Origin: UMGS1590 sp900552455
Lineage (GTDB): Bacteria; Bacillota; Peptococcia; Peptococcales; Peptococcaceae
Assembly (NCBI GenBank): GCA_963931105.1
Contig: OZ007004.1
Location: 806,001-870,000 of the forward strand
Length of the DNA stretch: 64,000 bases
Reading direction: 5' to 3'
In this document: in pieces, positions 57,264-64,000 of the stretch
Numbering within the stretch: position 1 is the first letter of the stretch
Layout of the letters: every line of letters begins with the position of its first letter
The notes under the pieces: model-generated
Told to the model about the DNA's origin: nothing
Database searches by the model: none
The model's input: only the letters and a program-made list of their open reading frames with translations
Translations under genes and position numbers: made by a program

Positions 57264-58121
57264 TCATTGGTCGGCGAGCAGCGCCTGATAGATGGTGCGT
57301 TTGGAAAGTCCTGTCGCCTGAGCGGCTTCTTTGGCGGCCTGGTTGGTGCTGGCGCCGTCCTGGATGAGGCGCTTGGCGAGCGCCAGTCCCTGAGCGAAGA
57401 CGTCTTCGGCGCTGGTTTCTGTCTCTACGGCGCCGCCAAGGATGAGCACAAACTCGCCGCGCGGCGCGTTGGCATTGAAATGATCGCGCACGCTGACGGT
57501 GGTGCCGCGCACGGTTTCCTCGAAACGCTTGGTGATCTCGCGCACGGCTGCACATTCGCGCTCTGGCCAGCGCTTGGCGAAAACATCGAGGGTGGCGCTC
57601 AGGCGATGGGGCGATTCGTAGATGATGGCAGTGGCGCGCTCCTTGTCGAGCAGGGCGAGCCGCGCTTCCAGATCTTTTTTCTTGCGCGGCAGGAATCCTT
57701 CGAACAGAAATCGATCGGCGGCGATGCCGGATAACACGAGGGCGGTCAGCGAAGCGCTGGCGCCCGGCAGCACGGTGTAAGGGAGGTTCTCACGGCGGAA
57801 AAGATTGACGAGATCAAATCCAGGATCGCTGATCACCGGCATGCCGGCGTCGCTCACAAGCGCGACCTGGCGTCCGGCGCGGACATCGTCGGCGATCTTC
57901 TGCGCCCGCGCTTCCGGAGAATGATCATGGTAGCTCTGCAGAGGCTTGGCGATCTCGAAATGGCGCAGCAGCTTGAGGGTGTTGCGCGTGTCTTCGCAGT
58001 AGATGACATCCGCTTCTTGCAGCACCCGCAGCACGCGCAGCGTGATGTCCTCGAGATTGCCGATCGGCGTAGCGCAGAGATAGAGCATGCCTTCTTCCAG
58101 GGAAGTGGTGTATTGTTCCAT
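57264..58121 (-). CDS. rsmI: 16S rRNA (cytidine1402-2'-O)-methyltransferase
   Basis: The protein has 285 residues with the tetrapyrrole-methylase fold. LYLCATPIGNLEDITLRVLR opens it; YCEDTRNTLKLLRHFEI, VALVSDAGMPVISDPGFDLV and GFLPRKKKDLEARLALLDKE are the RsmI signatures. It methylates C1402 in the ribosomal decoding centre. A C-terminal helix-turn-helix-like segment (TNQAAKEAAQATGLSKRTIY) is the standard RsmI tail. The ATG at 58121 is followed by a second possible start at residue 12, closer to the conserved domain. Confidence 0.94.
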   Translation of the reverse strand: MEQYTTSLEEGMLYLCATPIGNLEDITLRVLRVLQEADVIYCEDTRNTLKLLRHFEIAKPLQSYHDHSPEARAQKIADDVRAGRQVALVSDAGMPVISDPGFDLVNLFRRENLPYTVLPGASASLTALVLSGIAADRFLFEGFLPRKKKDLEARLALLDKERATAIIYESPHRLSATLDVFAKRWPERECAAVREITKRFEETVRGTTVSVRDHFNANAPRGEFVLILGGAVETETSAEDVFAQGLALAKRLIQDGASTNQAAKEAAQATGLSKRTIYQALLADQ

Positions 58122-58149
58122 GAGAACCTCCTTTTGGACAGGGAGCCTG

Positions 58150-58297
58150 TCGAATGATTAATTAGTAATGTTTAATGGGCTGTTCGTCGAAGCGCAATTT
58201 AAAGCCACACGTTTTCTCTACCCGACACACTTTCAGCTTCACCATTTCCCATCTTCAGAAATTACAATTAATCATCACTCATTAAACATTAATCATT
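58150..58297. repeat. Long inverted-repeat element between rsmI and the methyltransferase gene
   Basis: TAATGTTTAATG at about 58165-58176 is mirrored by CATTAAACATTA at about 58280-58291, with a further GATTAAT/ATTAATC pair. The 100-bp interior has no gene. It overlaps the 3' end of the methyltransferase gene. This could be a small MITE-like insertion or a bulky terminator. Confidence 0.45.
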
Positions 58298-59050
58298 TTC
58301 CTTGTACCAGGATTGGATGTTTGGTCGATAGTAGCCGGCGTCGTCGTAGATATACAAAGGTTCGAGCACAGAAAGATCCTGATTGCCGAGATAGCAGCAT
58401 TCGAGCAGGAAGAGCTTGGCCGGCTCGCCAGTGCGTGCGTAAACAGGCTGCAGGCGGGTGGGTTTGCATTTATGCGCGCGAGCGGTGGCGAGCACTTCAT
58501 CGAGCCGTGCAGCGCGATGGATGAGGGCAAGGCGTCCACGCTCGCGCAGGCTGTAGGCGGCGAAGGTGAAGAGATCGTCGAGGGTGAGGGTGTGCTCATG
58601 ACGCGCGAGATCGGTCTCGCGGTCGGGATTGGCGGCACCGTGGCCAACCTTGAAAAAAGGCGGATTGCAGGTGATGAGATCGTAGCGGCGCAGCCGCGCG
58701 CGATCCTTCACGCGCATATCGCACACGTCAAAACAAAGCTGTTCAGCTGGGATGCCGTTGCGCGCGCGGCTGGCGCTGGCTGCGGCGATGAGCTGCGGCT
58801 GAATGTCAATGCCCTCGATCTTTGCCTGGGGAAAGCGGGCGGCCAGAATAAACGCGACGACGCCGGTCCCTGTGCAGGCATCGAGGATCTGCGCACGTTC
58901 ACAGCCCTGCACAAAATGCGCCAAGAGTACGGCGTCGATGGAAAAGCGCAGACCGCCGCGGCGCTGATACAGTCCCCAGCCGCGCAGCGCCAGCTCTGTC
59001 CACTCAAGATCGTCGGCAGGCTCACTTGCTGGAATTGGATTTGTTGCCAT
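58289..59050 (-). CDS. tRNA1(Val) (adenine37-N6)-methyltransferase-like (TrmN6 family)
   Basis: The protein has 253 residues. The SAM-dependent methyltransferase fold has motif I ILDACTGTGVVAFILA (about 58-73) and the N6-adenine/amine catalytic motif NPPF in DLITCNPPFFKVG (about 137-149). GLRFSIDAVLLAHF near 38 is typical of the TrmN6/YfiC group. A far upstream extension in the same frame is read-through of the ricT region and is dropped; the ATG at 59050 overlaps ricT by 29 bp. Probable tRNA modification enzyme. Confidence 0.85.
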   Translation of the reverse strand: MATNPIPASEPADDLEWTELALRGWGLYQRRGGLRFSIDAVLLAHFVQGCERAQILDACTGTGVVAFILAARFPQAKIEGIDIQPQLIAAASASRARNGIPAEQLCFDVCDMRVKDRARLRRYDLITCNPPFFKVGHGAANPDRETDLARHEHTLTLDDLFTFAAYSLRERGRLALIHRAARLDEVLATARAHKCKPTRLQPVYARTGEPAKLFLLECCYLGNQDLSVLEPLYIYDDAGYYRPNIQSWYKEND

Positions 59051-60101
59051 TGCTCTTATTTCTTCCTCTTCCGCCGCGGCTGCCGCGTTTGCGCGGCTTG
59101 CGGATCTTTTCTTCTTTTGGCAGAGCGCTCTCATCGCGTTCGGCTGGCGGGCGCTTGCTCTTTTTCGGTTTCTGATCTTTTTTCGTGCTCTCATGACGGC
59201 TGGAGGAATGGCGGCTGTCGTGCGATTTTCCCGAAGAGCGTCGGCTGTGGGAATTGTCGTGCTTGATGGCATCGACGGTGGTGGTGACGAGGGATGGATC
59301 GTAATAGGTTTCGACGGTGATCTCTGTGTGCTCGTCGAGGGTAACGACTTCTTCTTTTTCGTCTGGATAAGCGGCTGCGTCGAGGCTGGCTGCCAGCTCT
59401 TTTTCGTGGGCAGCCGCTTCACGGGCGGCGCGGGCTTCTTCCTTGGCGCGGCGATTGGATTCGACGTAGTGCTCGTTTTCGTAGTTGAGGCAGCAGAGCA
59501 AACGTCCGCAGCAGCCGCTGATCTTGGTCGGATTAAGGGAAAGATTCTGCTCCTTCGCCATTTTGATGGAAACTGGCGAAAAATCAGTCAGAAAACGGTG
59601 GCAGCAGAGGGGCTCGCCGCAAATGCCGACGCCGCCAATGATCTTGGCTTCGTCGCGAACACCGATCTGGCGCAGCTCGATGCGGGTGTGGAACACGGCG
59701 GCAAGCTCTTTGATGAGCTCACGGAAGTCGACGCGCTCATCGGCGGTGAAATTGAAGATGACCTTGGCGCGGTCGAAGGTGTATTCCACATTGACAAGCT
59801 TCATATCCAGCCCACAGTAAGCGATCTTTTCCTGGCAGATGGCGTAGGCATCGCGCGCGGCCTCAAGATTTTCTTCGTAGATGGCCGCATCCTCTTCGTC
59901 GGCGACGCGAAGGATCGGCTTCAATGGTTCAGGAATGTCGCTGTCCGGCAGCCAATGGGTAGCCAGGCTGACGCGGGCATATTCGATGCCGCGGGCAGTT
60001 TCGACGATGACGTGGTCGTTGGTGTCGATCTGCTGACCGCAGCTGTCAAAATAATATATTTTTCCGGCGTTTTGAAATTGCACGCCTATGATCTCTGGCA
60101 T
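59022..60101 (-). CDS. ricT: PSP1-domain protein RicT (YaaT)
   Basis: The protein has 359 residues. The PSP1 domain (about 60-160) is followed by conserved cysteines ICGEPLCCHRF and ISGCCGRLLCCLNYE (about 160-215), ligands of the Fe-S clusters in the RicA-RicF-RicT complex that aids RNase Y-dependent mRNA maturation. The last ~110 residues are a low-complexity basic tail rich in S, H, K and R (KSKRPPAERDE, GSRGGRGRNKSNGNK), which may bind RNA. The gene lies between holB and the TrmN6-like gene, its usual neighbourhood. Confidence 0.9.
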   Translation of the reverse strand: MPEIIGVQFQNAGKIYYFDSCGQQIDTNDHVIVETARGIEYARVSLATHWLPDSDIPEPLKPILRVADEEDAAIYEENLEAARDAYAICQEKIAYCGLDMKLVNVEYTFDRAKVIFNFTADERVDFRELIKELAAVFHTRIELRQIGVRDEAKIIGGVGICGEPLCCHRFLTDFSPVSIKMAKEQNLSLNPTKISGCCGRLLCCLNYENEHYVESNRRAKEEARAAREAAAHEKELAASLDAAAYPDEKEEVVTLDEHTEITVETYYDPSLVTTTVDAIKHDNSHSRRSSGKSHDSRHSSSRHESTKKDQKPKKSKRPPAERDESALPKEEKIRKPRKRGSRGGRGRNKSNGNKSNSSK

Positions 60102-60115
60102 GGTGGTTCTCCTCT

Positions 60116-61066
60116 CTATCGGCGGCTGTGGCGCGCCATTTCTATGAGTAAAGCGCCCAGGATGAAGGCTGGCTCGGTGTTGGCCTCGAGCCGTTCCAGG
60201 GCGGTGGTGGTGTCGTGCAGCACAGCAAGCGCTGGCGCAAGGTCGGTGCCATCGGCAAGCGCCTGACGCAGACGGCTGTCGTAATAGCGACGGATCAGCA
60301 GGATCTCATCGCGGACGCTGTCGCGGTCGCCCATAAAAGCGTCGGCGAAACGCAGCAGATCGCCGTCGTGTTTGGTGGCGAGATTGTTCAGAAGCGTTTC
60401 GAGCTGTTCGCGACGCTCCAGGCTCTGCTGGCGCAGGGCTTCATCTGCGAGCATGCGCTGGGCGCGGCTGATGCTGCCGCCAGCAAGATCGATGGAGAGG
60501 GCGCCGGCTGGCGTGTCAGCATCTGCAGCGAGCAATCGCCGCAGGCTCGCCTGGCTGAGCAGATGGAAGCGCACAAGCTGGGCGCGCGACCGGATCGTAT
60601 CTGGCAGACGCTCCGCCTGGGTGGTGATGAGGATGAAACAGACTGGGCCCTGCGGTTCTTCGACGGTTTTCAGAAACGCATTGGCCGCTTCCAGGCTCAT
60701 GCTGTCGGCCTGATCGATGATCACGACGCTGTAGCCGCCGTAGCTCGCTGTGCCGGCGAGACGACTGCGCAGATCGCGGATCTGTTTGATCTTGATACCG
60801 CGGCCATCCGGCGCGATCTGGTGCAGATCGGGATGGGTGCCTGCAGCGATCTGGCGGCAGGAGAGACAGCGTCCACAGCTGTCGGCGTTTGTCGGCGCTT
60901 CGCACAAGAGCAGCGCCGCCAGCGCCTGGGCCGTCGCCCGCTTACCGACGCCATCCGGTCCGTCAAAGATATACGCATGACTGAGACGACCGTTGGTGTA
61001 GGCGCGCTGCAGCTGAACAGTGGCGCTGTTTTGGCCGATGATGTCGCTGAATCTCATCTGTCTCAC
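60116..61066 (-). CDS. holB: DNA polymerase III delta' subunit
   Basis: The protein has 316 residues. The clamp-loader ATPase fold has DIIGQNSATVQLQRAYTNGR, a P-loop GPDGVGKRATAQAL (about 35-48), the zinc module C-E-A-P-T-N-A-D-S-C-GRCLSCRQI (about 54-72) and VVIIDQADSMSLEAANAFLK with SENRRRT-type sensor context in frame as KTVEEPQGPVCFILIT. Delta' is the stator of the clamp loader. It is upstream of ricT, a common pairing in Firmicutes. Start could be residue 1 or 4. Confidence 0.9.
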   Translation of the reverse strand: MRQMRFSDIIGQNSATVQLQRAYTNGRLSHAYIFDGPDGVGKRATAQALAALLLCEAPTNADSCGRCLSCRQIAAGTHPDLHQIAPDGRGIKIKQIRDLRSRLAGTASYGGYSVVIIDQADSMSLEAANAFLKTVEEPQGPVCFILITTQAERLPDTIRSRAQLVRFHLLSQASLRRLLAADADTPAGALSIDLAGGSISRAQRMLADEALRQQSLERREQLETLLNNLATKHDGDLLRFADAFMGDRDSVRDEILLIRRYYDSRLRQALADGTDLAPALAVLHDTTTALERLEANTEPAFILGALLIEMARHSRR

Positions 61067-61126
61067 AATCCTCCTTGCTTTTCCGCGCGAGGCGCAGAAT
61101 GGCTACTTCCTATTATATAGGCTTTT

Positions 61127-62500
61127 TCACGCGTTGTCGAGCACCTCAACGATCGTCGCTGCGTCCCGTCCGCTCGCTGTCCAGGCATCGACGATCCCCT
61201 GCGTGATGCGCTCGCCAGGAAGCAGCAGTGGGATCCCTGGCGGATAGGCTTCGAGCAGCGCAGCCGCTGTCTGCCCGACGGCTTTTTCCAGCGGCAGCGC
61301 ACGCCGCGGCGCGAGCCAGGCTTCAGCGAGAGGAACATCGACGCGCGGCGTCTCGCGCAAATAGCAGGGCGCCGGGATCGCTTCGTCGATCTCCGCCAGC
61401 GCCTGGTCCACATCCGTTAGGATCTCCGCCAGCGCCGGATCGCCGCCGTCGAGCGGCAGCATCAGCAGACAGCCGCGGCCGTCGCTCATTTCTACAATAC
61501 ACCCACGCGCATCAAGCAGGCGCGCGATCGTTTCGCCGCTGGCATGGGCGCTGGTGAGATAGAGCTTGAAAGGATCCTGCCGCCAATCGCTGTCGCGTTC
61601 GATCGCAAGATTTTGCCAGCTGGCGGCTGCCGCTTCGAGCGCAGCGATGCGGCGCGCACCCCGCTGCATCACCGCTTCGCCCTCATTCGCCAGCCAGGCG
61701 CCGGCCTGCTCAAGACTGGCCATCAACAGATAGCTCGGCGAAGTCGTGTGGAGCAGGACGACAGCGCTCGTCAACGGCGGGACGAGCTTTTCGTCGCGCA
61801 CGAGCATGACGCTCGCCTGCGTCAGACAGGGCAGCGTTTTATGAGCACTTTCGATGACCACATCTGCGCCCAATGCGAGCGCTGAATCCGGCGTGACGGT
61901 GCTCGTAAAATGTGCGCCATGGGCAGCGTCGACGATCGTCGTCAGACCATGGGCTTTGGCCAATGCGAGCACTTCTGCACCTTGCCAGGTGATGCCGTGA
62001 TAGGTGGGATGCACCAGCACAAGATGGCGGCAATCGGGATGGGCAGCGCACGCAGCCTTCAGATCCTCCGGCGCAACGCCGAGGGGGATCCCCAGCCTGT
62101 CGTCAAAACGCACCGGCAGCGTCAGCGGCGTCGCGCCGGCGAGCACCAGCCCTTCGTAAATGCTGTGGTGCGCGTGTCGCGGCACAAAAACCTTGCGCCC
62201 GCGGCAGAGCGCGAGCAGCGCCGCCTTGAGCCCCAGTGAGGTACCGCCGAGGAGATATTGAACATGGGCACAGCCGCGCGCAGCCGCCCAGGCGGCCATC
62301 GATTCTGCCAGCACGCCCTCAGGATGGGCGAGGTTGTCAAGGCCGGGGATCTCTGTGAGATCGTAGCGGAAAACATCGCTGCCCCAGGCTGCGGCGAGCG
62401 CCTGCGGCACGATCCGCCCATTTTTATGACCAGGTGTGTGGAAACTTGCTGCGCGGCGACCGACGGCAGCTTGTAGCGCCTGCCAAAGTGGGGTGTTCAT
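61127..62500 (-). CDS. PLP-dependent Orn/Lys/Arg decarboxylase family protein
   Basis: The protein has 457 residues. It has the fold-type I PLP core of the family: FHTPGHKNGRIVPQA near 20, LLGGTSLGLKAALLALCRGR near 85-105, IVDAAHGAHF near 200, and the PLP lysine in VIESAHKTLPCLTQAS near 225. The length (about 460) matches the short YaaO/SpeA-like Firmicute form. It decarboxylates arginine, lysine or ornithine to a polyamine precursor; which one is unclear. GGAGCC precedes the ATG at 62500. It is the promoter-proximal gene of the holB-ricT-trmN6-rsmI run. Confidence 0.87.
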   Translation of the reverse strand: MNTPLWQALQAAVGRRAASFHTPGHKNGRIVPQALAAAWGSDVFRYDLTEIPGLDNLAHPEGVLAESMAAWAAARGCAHVQYLLGGTSLGLKAALLALCRGRKVFVPRHAHHSIYEGLVLAGATPLTLPVRFDDRLGIPLGVAPEDLKAACAAHPDCRHLVLVHPTYHGITWQGAEVLALAKAHGLTTIVDAAHGAHFTSTVTPDSALALGADVVIESAHKTLPCLTQASVMLVRDEKLVPPLTSAVVLLHTTSPSYLLMASLEQAGAWLANEGEAVMQRGARRIAALEAAAASWQNLAIERDSDWRQDPFKLYLTSAHASGETIARLLDARGCIVEMSDGRGCLLMLPLDGGDPALAEILTDVDQALAEIDEAIPAPCYLRETPRVDVPLAEAWLAPRRALPLEKAVGQTAAALLEAYPPGIPLLLPGERITQGIVDAWTASGRDAATIVEVLDNA

Positions 62501-62538
62501 ATTTGGCTCCTTTCTCACAAAAAACGTGTGGTGAACTC

Positions 62539-62567
62539 TTGAGATGATTATGCGAACGATTTATAAT
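62539..62567 (+). promoter_or_regulatory. Promoter of the 62625-63710 gene
   Basis: TTGAGA (62539-62544), 17 bp, TATAAT (62562-62567) on the plus strand, with start site near 62575; a GCGTCGGCCGCGCCGAC-type GC-rich dyad lies in the 5' untranslated region at about 62598-62613. Confidence 0.75.
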
Positions 62568-62624
62568 ATAGGGTAAGACAATATCACGAACGCATCGCGT
62601 CGGCCGCGCCGACAGGAGATCATC

Positions 62625-63710
62625 ATGGCTAATGAAACGACAGAACTTCGACATTTTGATTCTCTCTACACCGTAGCAGAGGACATCACCCGCTTCGCCC
62701 CATGGGAAAGCGGCATCGCCCCATTTGTGCTCACCGATCCGGAGCATCCAGAGGCTTATGTGCTCGTCGCCATCGAGGACGACGGCGAAGGAACGAGCGA
62801 CATCAGGCTGATGCTAGGGCTTTCCGGCATCCGCAGCTGGATGGTGGAGCAGAGCGCTTCCGAAGAAGCAGACGAGGACAACGCCGACGAATTTTCCGTG
62901 GATCGCTTCGTCGGTCATTACGACGGATACTATCTGGAGGTTGGCTACAATATGCCAAACCTCAACAGCTACGAAAAGCGCCAGCTCGAAGGCCGCGATC
63001 AGCGCATCACCTTCCGTCGGCAGCGCCCGGGATACGGCATGGCGACGATCGTCGACAACCGCGACTACGCCCATCTCGAGCGCTATCTGCGCGCCATTCT
63101 CAAGCTTTTGACGCGGCAGATGCTCGGCGATCTCACAAACGGCGTCTATCGCCTGCAGATGCACGGCGCCAGAGAAATGCTGCGCACGGCTGCGTTCAGC
63201 CTTGAGGAAGACGGGCCACAGCCGACAGAGCCTTTTGTGCTCACACGTGACGACTGGCTGGCAAAGCAGGGTAGTCACATCGACGAATTCACCAACGCCC
63301 GCGTCAAGCATCTGCCATGCGATGGCCATCTTTACGAGCTTTATTTTTTCTATCTGCCGATGATGGTCGCCGGCAAGGGAGAGCTGCCGCGCGCTTTTTT
63401 CCTCGTTGATCTGGAAAGCGGCTTCCTCGAATGGAACGATGTCATCATGGAGAGCAACGACTGGCAGGAAAAGCTTTTGCGCCAGCTCTGGAATTATTTC
63501 CTGGATCAGGGCGCGCGTCCGCAGGAGCTGCTCATTCAAAATGTCAACGCTTTCTGCACCCTCGCCACCGACATCGGCGCCTGCGGCATTCGCGCCGAAT
63601 ACATTCCGCAGACCTACGTGGGGCAGGAGCTGCTCGACAGCTATCTGCAGGCGACGCATCTCAAGCAGCATCAGATCATCGACGACAGTTTTCCGCGGGA
63701 TCCGTATTGA
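62625..63710 (+). CDS. Conserved hypothetical cytoplasmic protein
   Basis: The protein has 361 residues with no signal peptide or membrane helix. I do not recognise motifs with certainty. The N-terminal half (DRFAPWESGIAPFVLTDPEH-type opening, LMLGLSGIRSWMVEQS) and a C-terminal half (AFFLVDLESGFLEWNDVIME, ARPQELLIQNV) look like two alpha/beta domains, perhaps a DUF6930/DUF7309-type protein seen in other Firmicutes. AGGAG precedes the ATG. It is monocistronic with its own promoter and terminator and divergent from the decarboxylase operon. Confidence 0.65.
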   Translation: MANETTELRHFDSLYTVAEDITRFAPWESGIAPFVLTDPEHPEAYVLVAIEDDGEGTSDIRLMLGLSGIRSWMVEQSASEEADEDNADEFSVDRFVGHYDGYYLEVGYNMPNLNSYEKRQLEGRDQRITFRRQRPGYGMATIVDNRDYAHLERYLRAILKLLTRQMLGDLTNGVYRLQMHGAREMLRTAAFSLEEDGPQPTEPFVLTRDDWLAKQGSHIDEFTNARVKHLPCDGHLYELYFFYLPMMVAGKGELPRAFFLVDLESGFLEWNDVIMESNDWQEKLLRQLWNYFLDQGARPQELLIQNVNAFCTLATDIGACGIRAEYIPQTYVGQELLDSYLQATHLKQHQIIDDSFPRDPY

Positions 63711-63723
63711 TCACAGATACAAA

Positions 63724-63760
63724 AAGGACAGCAGGATCTGAAAGGATCGCTGTCCCTTTT
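63724..63760 (+). terminator. Terminator of the 62625-63710 gene
   Basis: GGACAGC-AGGATC and GGATC-GCTGTCC pair around TGAAA, followed by CTTTT on the plus strand. Confidence 0.8.
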
Positions 63761-63797
63761 CAAAAAGTGCTCTTAAAAATAAGAGCACTTTTATTAT
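63761..63797. terminator. Bidirectional terminator before the DUF951 gene
   Basis: AAAAAGTGCTCTTA pairs with TAAGAGCACTTTT, with T-runs on both strands; it ends the DUF951 transcript on the minus strand. Confidence 0.85.
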
Positions 63798-63798
63798 T

Positions 63799-64000
63799 TT
63801 ATGGCATTTTATTGTCATCGTCGTTTTCCGCCGATTCGACGACGCGGCGAATGGATTTTTCCAGCTTGACGCGCGGGATCCAGGCTTCGTGGCCGCAGCC
63901 ATTGCAGCGGATGCGGAAATCCATGCCGACGCGGGTGATCGTGAAGGCTTTGCTGCCGCAGGGATGCGGTTTTTTTAACTCGACGACATCGCCGACACCA
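63799..64000 (-). CDS. DUF951 family protein (start outside window)
   Basis: The frame is open from the window edge to a stop at 63799, giving about 66 residues: GVGDVVELKKPHPCGSKAFT, then ITRVGMDFRIRCNGCGHEAW, then IPRVKLEKSIRRVV and an acidic tail. This is the typical DUF951 sequence with cysteines PHPCG and CNGCG, which probably bind zinc. DUF951 proteins are small (about 65 residues) and conserved in Firmicutes, often near ychF or mscS; the function is unknown. Only a few N-terminal residues are missing. Confidence 0.85.
   Translation of the reverse strand, partial: GVGDVVELKKPHPCGSKAFTITRVGMDFRIRCNGCGHEAWIPRVKLEKSIRRVVESAENDDDNKMP

Noticed and set aside
59051..59422. N-terminal extension of the TrmN6-like protein
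   Set aside because: Low-complexity K/R/S/P sequence read from the ricT 3' end in another frame; the ATG at 59050 begins the conserved protein.
1..64000. tRNA or rRNA genes
   Set aside because: No cloverleaf or rRNA-like segment was found in the intergenic regions on either strand by eye.

Overview
The window (about 52-55 % GC by eye) looks like a chromosome segment of an anaerobic Firmicute. A member of the Negativicutes such as an Acidaminococcaceae relative is my best guess, but no rRNA or other decisive marker is present. Firmicute markers are an infC-rpmI-rplT operon with an L20-type leader and a non-AUG infC start, an amaP-DUF2273-asp23 operon, RicT, and a DUF951 gene. No tRNA, rRNA, CRISPR array or prophage was seen. 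Nearly everything reads from the minus strand.

Layout. (1) 1-2.6 kb: a Crp/Fnr regulator, a cytoplasmic aryl-sulfate sulfotransferase and an SLC13/DASS permease. (2) 5.7-12.8 kb: a Bcr/CflA exporter, a LysR regulator, a DASS permease, an AprA-like flavoprotein with an AprB-like ferredoxin, and a TauE/TSUP permease; this reads as a sulfur or anion metabolic block. (3) 13-18.5 kb: an AAA/DUF4143 ATPase set in inverted repeats, a MacB-like ABC exporter, a metallo-beta-lactamase-fold enzyme and two very small proteins. (4) 18.6-34 kb: surface-protein genes alternating with two paralogous NhaP-type antiporters, then an SLH gene broken by a frameshift. (5) 34-39 kb: an SDR/YbaK/patatin-like/YbaK/BirA operon and the translation operon. 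(6) 39.7-51 kb: more surface genes, a DUF1016 nuclease, a second AAA/DUF4143 gene and an IS3-family element. (7) 51-64 kb: an APC permease, a DUF523 operon, a ferredoxin, an M23 peptidase, the asp23 operon and a housekeeping operon (RsmI, TrmN6-like, RicT, HolB, PLP decarboxylase).

The most striking system is a six-member family of secreted stalk-domain (copper-amine-oxidase-N-like) proteins at 2788, 18659, 24067, 29271, 39741 and 46044. Each has the same signal peptide, a TTG start and a stalk C-terminus. Each also has a 5' region containing an exactly 124-nt core that differs at only about two positions among the six copies, and a 67-nt G-rich upstream block. The C-termini fall into two classes that do not follow the N-terminal domains, so the genes look like recombining mosaics. 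The conserved leader is a strong candidate for an undescribed structured RNA or regulatory region controlling the major surface proteins.

Other notable points are two AAA/DUF4143 genes whose promoters each lie inside a different perfect palindrome (probable autoregulation), a two-copy small-RNA candidate with compensatory stem changes, and a patatin-like protein that has lost its catalytic serine.
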